From contig CAZMGM010000007.1 in the NCBI GenBank assembly GCA_964565865.1, forward strand, positions 1 through 64,000: a stretch of 64,000 nt of DNA. The letters run 5' to 3'. The stretch is from CBDAPI01 sp964565865 (GTDB lineage: Bacteria; Acidobacteriota; UBA6911; RPQK01; CBDAPI01). Every line of letters begins with the position of its first letter. The first letter of the stretch is position 1. This document shows positions 44,024 through 51,252 of the stretch, piece by piece. The translations under genes were made by a program, and so were the position numbers. The notes under the pieces were generated by a model. It did not search any database and was not told the origin of the DNA. It saw nothing but the letters and a program-made list of their open reading frames with translations.

Positions 44024-45243
44024 TTAGAGAGAATCGCCACGGAAGGAACATAGGTTATGAATCGGCCACCTCTCTTCAGAAACTCATGTTCTTTTCCTAG
44101 AATTTCCTCCTTATGATTCCAGGCAAACAGCAGAGCGAACTCTGGATAATCTGCTGCAAAGTCTTCGTGTGGCTTAATCGGTATATGCATACCCGGACTA
44201 TACTTTCCTTGCTTCGCAGGCGTAGTATCACAAACAAAGTCTATTGAATCTGGTCCCAGACTACAGTAATTCGTAACCGTTGCACTCTTCGATGTCGCAC
44301 CGTAGCCTACAACTCGCTTACCTCGCAACCTTGCATCGCGAATCAATTCTTGTAGTTTTTTTCGTGATTCCTCGATTCTCATGCGAAATCGAACAAAAGT
44401 CTGGTAGTTGTGGAGTCCGATAGATTCCTCAAGACTCTTCCTTTTATCAATCTTCGGGGATAGCTCCACTGTCCCCCTGCGAGCAATTGTGTAACGCATC
44501 GAACCACCATGAACGCTTTGTGGCTCAACGTCTACTACAGCCATACCATAACGCCTGAACATAGAGTCCACGGAGGAAACCGATAAATAGTAGACATGCT
44601 CATCGTATATTTGATCGTATGAAGTTTTCTTCACGATCTCCCCCAAGTATGGGTCCTCAAAGACGAAAAGACCTGAGGGTTTCAATAGCATGTCAACGGC
44701 CCGGGCTACCGCATGCAAGTCCGGAATGTGACAAACTACGTTCGCACCTACAATCAGATCGGCGGAGCCATACTTCTTCAGAATGTCTTTTGCCAATGTC
44801 TCGTCAAAGAACCTACAAACAGCATCCAACCCCTTGTCCTTTGCGAGCGCCGCTACGTTGCGAGAAGGCTCGACACCTAAATGTCGTATCCGGTCAGAAG
44901 CAAAATGCTGCAACATGACCCCATCATTACAGCCAATCTCGACGACAAATGGATTATGTGACGTCAAGTACCTTGCCTTCATGTCCTCAGCAAATGCCTT
45001 GAAGTGTTGATTCATTCGCAAAGATAGGGAGGACAGGTAGGCATACTTGTTGTGAAACAGCTTCTCCGGTTCTACGCACTTCTGAAGTTGCACCATGTAA
45101 CAAATCGGACAGAATCCAACCTTTAGATCAAAGAAATACTCGCTCGCAAATTCACTGGGCTCTAAGAAAGCATTAGCCACAGGCATCTGCCCGAAGGAAA
45201 TAACAGGCTTCAGCTCACCTTCACAAACTCTGCAAAGTGACAT
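44020..45243 (-). CDS. sugar C-methyltransferase (Methyltransf_13/14 type)
   Basis: About 407 residues. The N-terminal zinc-binding part has CRVCEGEL and CPICYMVQLQKC. The SAM-binding centre reads VVEIGCNDGVMLQHF (about 95), and the C-terminal domain contains RGKRVVGYGATSKSATVTNY and DSIDFVCDTTPAKQGKYSPG. This architecture is that of TylC3/NovU-like nucleotide-sugar C-methyltransferases, which build branched sugars. ATG 45243 has a GGGAG site upstream and is preferred. Overlaps the aminotransferase by 4 bases. Confidence 0.88.
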   Translation of the reverse strand: MSLCRVCEGELKPVISFGQMPVANAFLEPSEFASEYFFDLKVGFCPICYMVQLQKCVEPEKLFHNKYAYLSSLSLRMNQHFKAFAEDMKARYLTSHNPFVVEIGCNDGVMLQHFASDRIRHLGVEPSRNVAALAKDKGLDAVCRFFDETLAKDILKKYGSADLIVGANVVCHIPDLHAVARAVDMLLKPSGLFVFEDPYLGEIVKKTSYDQIYDEHVYYLSVSSVDSMFRRYGMAVVDVEPQSVHGGSMRYTIARRGTVELSPKIDKRKSLEESIGLHNYQTFVRFRMRIEESRKKLQELIRDARLRGKRVVGYGATSKSATVTNYCSLGPDSIDFVCDTTPAKQGKYSPGMHIPIKPHEDFAADYPEFALLFAWNHKEEILGKEHEFLKRGGRFITYVPSVAILSK

Positions 45244-45451
45244 TTTATCTCGCTCCCGACTGGTCTTTAAATTCACACATCGCGCATTTCATTTCAGCTC
45301 CACACAGGCTCGTTTGATCATGATCGAGTTGCATTCAACATAAGCCACTGAAATTGAATCACTTGGTTGAGTAGAAGCCGATCTAGACAGGAGAGTTCTG
45401 GTTTGTTGGAATCACGCTTGAAATCAGAAAGGCAAGGAACAACTTTGACAA

Positions 45452-45790
45452 ATGGCAAGACTTCGCTGTCATCGAGCAGAGCTGGTTCAGTTTCTGAAAC
45501 AAAGCAAAACCTCCACCATATCCCAACTCAAAGCCGCACTCGGCAGCGAGGTGGACCTGACCGTCTTCCGCAAGCTTAAGGAGATCGGGTACCTCAGCAG
45601 TTATTAACATCGGGTCGATTCTACACCCTGGCCGAGACGACCCACTTTGACGCTCTCGGAGTGTGGTCGTTGCGGGGTGTTCACTTTTCCCGCTACGGCG
45701 CCTTGTGCTCGACCTGCCAGGCTCTGGTGGAGGACTCCCCGTCGGGGATACTTTTTGGAAGGTCAAACCGTTGGCCGTTCACCCCTGACA
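45452..45790 (+). pseudogene. decayed winged-helix DNA-binding protein
   Basis: The plus strand reads RAELVQFLKQSKTSTISQLK and VFRKLKEIGYLSSY, then an in-frame TAA (45605-45607). After one missing base, the next frame continues with RFYTLAETTHFDALGVWSLR and GVHFSRYGALCSTCQALVED. A third frame adds GYFLEGQTV. Put together this looks like a small winged-helix family common in environmental bacteria. At least one stop and two frameshifts break it. It lies in an otherwise empty 650-base space and is the only plus-strand coding trace in the polysaccharide locus. Confidence 0.6.
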
Positions 45791-45939
45791 GTTGACAGCT
45801 GACGATTCGATTTAAACATTTTGGGGTTGACGTCAGCAACCATCTTTTTCCGCGAGCATCCAGTTTAGCAGGAACCTGAACACCCCAAGGGTGAACACCA
45901 GCTATGTTTGGTTGTCGTATCGTCGTAACGAAGGCACCA

Positions 45940-46977
45940 TCAGTTGCCTATTGGTCCATAGACGATGGCATCCCTGGCCAGCTGGGGAACGAGATTAAAC
46001 ATTCCGTAGGCTATAGTCTTAAACATGCTGCCCGGGATAAAGATGACGTCTTCGGATTGGACTGGGACATCGGGCACCTTACCTTTCATGACCTTCTGGA
46101 TATCCAGGGCAATCTCTTGGCGGGCGCCGCTGTCTTCTTCATAGCGAACCAGAACGGACTTGTGGAGCTTGGCTGTGGGCGCTGGGCCGCCGGCCCAGGC
46201 AAGGGCCTGGGTGAGGAGGAACGGACCTTCACCTTCCGGTAGTGCGAAAGCCCCTGCACGATTCACCTGGCCGATAACATAAAAGAGTTCCGATTCCTTC
46301 TCGGGTACGTTGATGACATCGCCACCTCGAATAGGGACGTTCAGGGCCAGGTTTCCCTCGTCAAGCAGTTCCTTGAGGTCGATCTGTGTAAGCTCGGGCT
46401 GGTTGTTGGATGCTTCCTCAGAGGAGGGTTCCAAGTCGGATACACGGCGCTGGAGCGTCAGGTTATCCGCAGCGTTGGGAGACAGACCTCCTGCCATGGC
46501 GATGATGTCGACCAGTTGGAGCTGGCGTGTGATCTGGTACTGACCGGGACCCTTCACAGCTCCCAGGACAAAGACTGGTTGCGAGCGGTACTCACTCACG
46601 AACACTGAGACATGGGGGTCTTTAATGATGTCAGGATGGAGGCTCAGTTTCAGTTCCCGCTCCACTTCGGATGCTGTCTTTCCCACCACTTCGATTTCAC
46701 CCACCAGGGGAAGATTGATAAAACCGGAAGAATTGATCCGCAGCTGGTGACTGAATGTGTCGACGCCGTAGACGCTGACTTCGATCATGTCACCACCGCC
46801 TAATTGATACTCGCCGTCGCTGCGGTATATGTTGCTCATGGATTCCAGCTTCTCGTTCAGCTTGTTCTCCACGGTCCTGGGGATGTCAGGAACTGGTTCC
46901 GGGATCTGACCTTTTACGGGGAAGGTCAGAATGAAGAGAAGAAAAAGGATCGTTGACGCGAATCGGTTGACGGTCAT
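45940..46977 (-). CDS. wza: polysaccharide export outer-membrane protein (Wza-like)
   Basis: 345 residues. An N-terminal hydrophobic signal peptide (about 1-23) carries no lipobox cysteine. The Poly_export domain has YQLGGGDMIEVSVYG and GFINLPLVGEIEVVGKTASE. Two SLBB parts follow (VFVLGAVKGPGQYQITRQLQ and FYVIGQVNRAGAFALPEGEG). It forms the periplasmic and outer-membrane channel for polysaccharide export. GGAG lies 6 bases before the ATG; that start overlaps the stop of the aminotransferase remnant. Works with Wzc (48506-50827). Confidence 0.9.
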   Translation of the reverse strand: MTVNRFASTILFLLFILTFPVKGQIPEPVPDIPRTVENKLNEKLESMSNIYRSDGEYQLGGGDMIEVSVYGVDTFSHQLRINSSGFINLPLVGEIEVVGKTASEVERELKLSLHPDIIKDPHVSVFVSEYRSQPVFVLGAVKGPGQYQITRQLQLVDIIAMAGGLSPNAADNLTLQRRVSDLEPSSEEASNNQPELTQIDLKELLDEGNLALNVPIRGGDVINVPEKESELFYVIGQVNRAGAFALPEGEGPFLLTQALAWAGGPAPTAKLHKSVLVRYEEDSGARQEIALDIQKVMKGKVPDVPVQSEDVIFIPGSMFKTIAYGMFNLVPQLARDAIVYGPIGN

Positions 46978-47415
46978 TTGGGGCTCCTAAAACGAGTGTG
47001 TGGAGTTATTGCATCTTCCAAACGAGTAGTATCCATTCGGTAGGCATGCGGGTTGATATCAACGAAGGGAGGTCTAGCCTCAATCTGTCGAATCGCTACG
47101 ATGGTCGGTGCGGCCGTATTGGACACGGTAATGGCATCATCCTCGGGTTCAACAACACGGGCTTGCAGTGCGAGCAATCTGGCGTTGGCACCGTTGTCAA
47201 CACCCATGCCGTGGCGCACACTACAATATTGGCGAACATGTCCTCGAAACGACTCACGGATTCGCTCAGGATAAGCTATCCCGACTCGAAGGCCTCCACA
47301 CGGTGTCGAGAAGATTTTCCTTCTCGATGTCATAATCGCGGACGTAGTCGCCCATACATTTCTCGGTCTCATAGTTCCTCTTCAGAAAACTTTCGGGCCG
47401 CTTCTTCCAGCCCCT
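46974..47415 (-). pseudogene. truncated and frameshifted DegT-type aminotransferase
   Basis: Three frames together spell the first third of a DegT aminotransferase: RDYDIEKENLLDTVW in one, AFESG-stop-LILSESVSRFEDMFAN in another, and VRHGMGVDNGANARLLALQA then DDAITVSNTAAPTIVAIRQI and FVDINPHAYRMDTTRLEDAI in the third. It is cut off before the Asp and Lys active-site motifs and ends at the ATG of wza. Upstream it overlaps the end of the SDR gene. A dead remnant of a sugar aminotransferase. Confidence 0.75.
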
Positions 47416-48283
47416 CCTCGAAGCTGCGGTGCGGTTCCCAGCCAGTGCGTTCATGGAAGCGGCTTGGATCTAGGCGGACGCTTCTCCGGTCGATCTCGAG
47501 CGCGTCCGGCGGCCAGGGCACGTGTCGAACTTCAACCTGCTTGCCGCTGACTGTCGCTACTGCTTCGGCGATGTGCGTGAAGGCCTCAACCAGAGCGACA
47601 CTGCGACCCGAGCCGACCACAAAGTGGTCGCCACACACCGAGTCGATTTTTTCTGCCGCGAAGCGCATCGCGGCAGCTGCATCGTCGACATGCAAAAAAT
47701 CCCGAAGACAAGAGCCGTCGCCGTAAACGGTCAGCGGCTCGCCGCGAAGCGCACGTCTTACCATTTTGTTGATCACTCCACGGTCCTTTTGTTTCACCGC
47801 TGACCCCACCCCGAACAAGGTTGACAATCGAACGGTCACACCTCGAATAAACCCTCTCCGCGTACCCCACTCTATGTACTCCTCCGCATACCGCTTGTGT
47901 TGGTCGTAAAGGGTTCGGGGGTGATCGCATCCTTCGTCATCTACGATGCCCGTAAGTCGCCCTGTCTGCGTATCCGTGCCGCTCAGCACCACGACCGGCG
48001 GCCGTTCGAGCGCGCTTGCGGCCTGCATCATGTGCAGGATGGCTTCTGCGTTCGTCCGCAGATCGGTAACTGGATCGATCTCTGCTTGCCGCGCACTCGT
48101 CTGTGCCGCGAGATGGAACACCGCGTCGACACCCTCTAGAGCCCCTGTCCATGTCGCTATGTCGCGAATGTCACCATCTACTCGTCGGTGAAGCCGAAGC
48201 TCGTAACCCGCAGCCTGCAGCTCGCTTGCAAGCGGTACAGACAAGAAACCCCCCGCCCCCGTGATCAGCGCCCGAAGAGACAT
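47369..48283 (-). CDS. NAD-dependent nucleotide-sugar epimerase/dehydratase
   Basis: About 304 residues. ALITGAGGFLSVPLASELQA is the cofactor motif, VVVLSGTDTQTGRL replaces the usual serine strand, and YDQHKRYAEEY gives YxxxK. VRLSTLFGVGSAVKQKDRGV and GDGSCLRDFLHVDDAAAAM are typical of UDP-glucose 4-epimerase-like proteins. The ATG at 48283 has an AGAGGA site 9 bases upstream, so the upstream part of the frame to 48412 is omitted. It overlaps the aminotransferase remnant, which was probably its former partner. Confidence 0.83.
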   Translation of the reverse strand: MSLRALITGAGGFLSVPLASELQAAGYELRLHRRVDGDIRDIATWTGALEGVDAVFHLAAQTSARQAEIDPVTDLRTNAEAILHMMQAASALERPPVVVLSGTDTQTGRLTGIVDDEGCDHPRTLYDQHKRYAEEYIEWGTRRGFIRGVTVRLSTLFGVGSAVKQKDRGVINKMVRRALRGEPLTVYGDGSCLRDFLHVDDAAAAMRFAAEKIDSVCGDHFVVGSGRSVALVEAFTHIAEAVATVSGKQVEVRHVPWPPDALEIDRRSVRLDPSRFHERTGWEPHRSFEEGLEEAARKFSEEEL

Positions 48284-48505
48284 GACAGGTATTCCTCTGA
48301 ACGAACGGACGTCGATAGGATCAAGGGATTGCCCGAGAAGACGAACGAGACTTGGATGGACGCTGCCGACAAAGGAAGAATAGTCGAACTCCTCCAAAGG
48401 CTCGCCGCTCACCTTTCAATCTCTCAAGCCGGTTATCCGGAGGGCCGAGCCGGGAGATAGCAAGGGCTGGTGTCTAATCAGATCGCTCATAAACCGGTTG
48501 AGGGT

Positions 48506-50827
48506 TTACAAAGAACGGTCAACCGTTTCCCCCTCGGCATAGTAGTCCTGATAGTAATTGTAATAGCCATAGTAAGATCCGTAGCCGGCCTTTCTCAGAT
48601 TGATACCGTTGATGACCGCACCCAGGATATTGCCTCCAAAGCGGTTGATTTGCTGACTGGCCTTGCGGACCGCCTCACGGGGAGTTGCACCCCCCTTGAC
48701 CACCAGGATGAGACCATCGGAATGGCGGGTGAGCATGAGCGGGTCGGTGACCGATAGAACCGGCGGCGTGTCGATAACAATGTACTTGAAAAACTCACGC
48801 ATTAACCCCAGCGCCTTTTCCATCCTTTCCGAACTCAGTAACACCGCAGGGCTAGGAGGAATCGGGCCGGAAGGCGCTATCACCAGGTTAGGGACGGGGG
48901 TCTGGACCAGTTCCGAAGAAAAGTCGGAGTTCCCACTCAAGAACTTGCTCATACCCTGATCTTTGTTCAATCCAAAAGTGTGGGCCAGGGCAGGTTTCCT
49001 CAAATCCAGATCCACTAGCAGGGTGCGCGCGCCCGTGTGAGCTAGCACCACCGCCGTGTTGATGGCCGTCGTCGACTTGCCCTCCTTAGGAAACGCTGAA
49101 GTAACCAGTACTACTTGCGGGGCGTGGTCGGAGTGGGACAGCAGAATGGACATACTCAGACCCCGGTAGGCCTCCCACATCCGGGAGCGGGTATCCTTTT
49201 CATTCCAAAGCACGTGGCGTTGGCTCTGGTCATTCCTTTTTTTCCTGAGGAGCAACATTCTGCCACCGCGCCCCTTTGTTGGGACAAAAGCAGGTACCAT
49301 GCCCAGCGAAGGCAGGGCGAGGGCTCGTTCCACGTCGTCCGGCGTGTTGACCGTATTGTCCATCTGATCAAACAGATAGGCCAGGCCCACACCGCAGACA
49401 AGTCCCAGGAGCAGGCCCAGAACCAGGTTGTACTGGATGCGGGGATGGTAAGCCCAGCGCGGCGCCTCGCCTGGATCAACCACCCGGATGTTACTCGACT
49501 TCAGCCCGGCCGAAACTCCTGCCTCTTTCATGCGCTGCAGAAGTCCTTCATAAAGCTGCTTGCTGGAATCCACCTCCCGCTTGAGGATGCTGTATTGAAT
49601 CGATGCCTCGTGAAGGTCGGTGGCCAGATTCCTCTCCTGGTTGAGAGTAGCCTTCAACAAACGATAGCGCTTGCGGGCCGTCTCGTAGTCGGTCCTGGCA
49701 AGCTGGATGGCGAGACCCCGCTCCTCTTGCAGCTGGATCGCCACCTGCTCCAACTCTTGTTTGACCTGAACCACTTCGGGCCAGTTGGGACCAAATTGAG
49801 CAGAGAGGCTGGCCAGGCGCTGCTCCAGACCGAACCGGATTTGCTCCAGGGAATCAATGGTATCGTTGCGAAGACTGTAGGGGAAGCGCTCAGGGGTGGA
49901 AGTTTTCACCGACTCGTAAGAAGCTCTCAGTGAGATCATCTCGGTCTCCACGCGTGTCAGTTCTTCGGTCAGGCTGCCCAGCTTTTGTAGGGTGATATCG
50001 CTCTCGTTGCTGAAGTCGATGTACTGGCTATCTCGGGTGTATTGCACCAGGTTTTCCTCGGCCTTCTCGATCTCGATTTTCAAGTCCCGGAGCTGTCTTT
50101 CCAGGAAATCGGTGGCCTTGGTTGTAGCTTCGAACTTGCTCTCGAAGTTGAGCTCGATGTACTCCTCGGCCAGAGTGTTGACCACGAGAGCAGCAAATTC
50201 AGGATCGTAAGAACTGTAACCGGCTCGAACGATCCGGGTGGTACGCTCTACCCCTACGCTGAGATTGTCGATGAGGTGAGCCACAGCAAGGTTATTTTTT
50301 TCTACCTTGGAAAGAGCGGCCAGGTCCGAAGCATCTTTTTGCTTCGGGAACCAGCTGGAGATGGTCTTCTTGGCATACCCGAAGAGAGCGGGGATTTTCT
50401 TTACGAAACCGGTATCGATGGCGGGGTCGAAGCGTGGATCTTCCTCCAGGTTCATACTCCTGATCACTCGCCGGGCAAGCGAATGGCTTTCCAGAATCTT
50501 GAGCTGGGTCGTATCGAACTGCAGGCGCTCGTCAACAGCCTGTATCTCCGCGTAAGGCAGTATGTTACTGGGAGGATCAATCTGGATGGTCGTCGAGGAC
50601 AGATAAAGGGGTGTTGTCAGGGAGGTTTCCAAATAACCCAGTAGTCCGCCTGTGACCAGACAGGCCATGATCACCCACTTGTGCTTGCGCAGGATCTGCA
50701 GATACCGGCGGAGGTCGAAGAGGTCCTCTTCCTCTTGGTAAAAATACTCCTCGCCTGGGCGGTCCGGCAGCTGGCCATTGTGAGGGACGGGGAGATTCCG
50801 GGGATCCTGTTGAATCAAGTCACTCAT
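48506..50827 (-). CDS. wzc: Wzc-like polysaccharide co-polymerase and tyrosine autokinase
   Basis: 773 residues. The Wzz chain-length domain spans the N-terminal part (transmembrane helix about 52-70, coiled coils about 190-440, second helix about 460-480). The BY-kinase domain has Walker A SAFPKEGKSTTA (about 578), Walker A-prime LLVDLDLRKP and Walker B YIVIDTPP. The tail carries nine tyrosines in GYGSYYGYYNYYQDYY for autophosphorylation. It controls chain length and export with Wza. No Wzb-type phosphatase was seen in the window. First gene of the long minus-strand locus; its start lacks its own ribosome site (see leader peptide). Confidence 0.93.
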   Translation of the reverse strand: MSDLIQQDPRNLPVPHNGQLPDRPGEEYFYQEEEDLFDLRRYLQILRKHKWVIMACLVTGGLLGYLETSLTTPLYLSSTTIQIDPPSNILPYAEIQAVDERLQFDTTQLKILESHSLARRVIRSMNLEEDPRFDPAIDTGFVKKIPALFGYAKKTISSWFPKQKDASDLAALSKVEKNNLAVAHLIDNLSVGVERTTRIVRAGYSSYDPEFAALVVNTLAEEYIELNFESKFEATTKATDFLERQLRDLKIEIEKAEENLVQYTRDSQYIDFSNESDITLQKLGSLTEELTRVETEMISLRASYESVKTSTPERFPYSLRNDTIDSLEQIRFGLEQRLASLSAQFGPNWPEVVQVKQELEQVAIQLQEERGLAIQLARTDYETARKRYRLLKATLNQERNLATDLHEASIQYSILKREVDSSKQLYEGLLQRMKEAGVSAGLKSSNIRVVDPGEAPRWAYHPRIQYNLVLGLLLGLVCGVGLAYLFDQMDNTVNTPDDVERALALPSLGMVPAFVPTKGRGGRMLLLRKKRNDQSQRHVLWNEKDTRSRMWEAYRGLSMSILLSHSDHAPQVVLVTSAFPKEGKSTTAINTAVVLAHTGARTLLVDLDLRKPALAHTFGLNKDQGMSKFLSGNSDFSSELVQTPVPNLVIAPSGPIPPSPAVLLSSERMEKALGLMREFFKYIVIDTPPVLSVTDPLMLTRHSDGLILVVKGGATPREAVRKASQQINRFGGNILGAVINGINLRKAGYGSYYGYYNYYQDYYAEGETVDRSL

Positions 50828-50846
50828 AGTGCGTTGATCGGACCAT
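50820..50846 (-). promoter_or_regulatory. leader peptide and start-codon hairpin in front of wzc
   Basis: A strong ribosome site (GGAGG, 50854-50858) stands 7 bases before ATG 50846, which opens an 8-codon frame (MVRSTHYE) ending inside the wzc start region. The wzc ATG (50827) has no ribosome site of its own, so translation of wzc is probably coupled. The inverted repeat GGACC-N6-GGTCC (50840-50855) could hide this start. Confidence 0.45.
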
Positions 50847-50858
50847 GGAAGGTCCTCC

Positions 50859-51181
50859 TATATTGAGGTGGACCGGGTCGCAGCCTACCCCTTCCACGTA
50901 AAAAAAGCCTAAAATACCCACGCTTCGCCCTTGTCACTTACACGAGGGAATTGCACTACCCAGGGCAACTCTACTACCTTCCCTACCCACGCATCTGTAA
51001 CCTAAACCACAATTTTGTAACCAAGCTCAGCCGCCCCAACGGTTAGTCCCCTGAGGGACCCCGTGACCCGACCCATCACTATCTGAAGCAAGGCACCAGC
51101 TTCACCGAAAGTGGTACAGGAAGAGCGCTTCAAGGGAAACAACCAAGCACCTCCAAAATAACAAAATAAATGAAGAGAGTG
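50859..51181 (-). promoter_or_regulatory. probable promoter and leader region of the polysaccharide locus
   Basis: About 320 bases without a convincing gene, upstream of wzc. The sequence contains inverted repeats, among them GTCCC-CTGA-GGGAC (51046-51059), and is G-rich on the minus strand, as in a structured leader RNA. No riboswitch class or JUMPstart element that I know was matched. Promoter boxes were not identified with confidence. Confidence 0.35.
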
Positions 51182-51182
51182 T

Positions 51183-51210
51183 GAAAAAAGGGGCATGTTC
51201 TCCTTTTTTC
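51183..51210 (-). terminator. intrinsic terminator after the lysC-lysA fusion
   Basis: Arms GAAAAAAGGGG and CTCCTTTTTTC pair fully (one G-U) around a six-base loop CATGTT. On the minus strand the T-run forms the 3' end. It lies 43 bases after the fusion gene's stop and separates it from the polysaccharide locus. Confidence 0.65.
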
Positions 51211-51252
51211 AGGAAAGTAACATGACCGGAACGAGACCGGTCGCTGCGACTC

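Noticed and set aside
49115..49933. 272-codon plus-strand frame
   Set aside because: Lies fully antisense inside wzc.
51002..51196. 64-codon minus frame in the wzc leader region
   Set aside because: No ribosome site or family similarity, and it runs through hairpins and the terminator.
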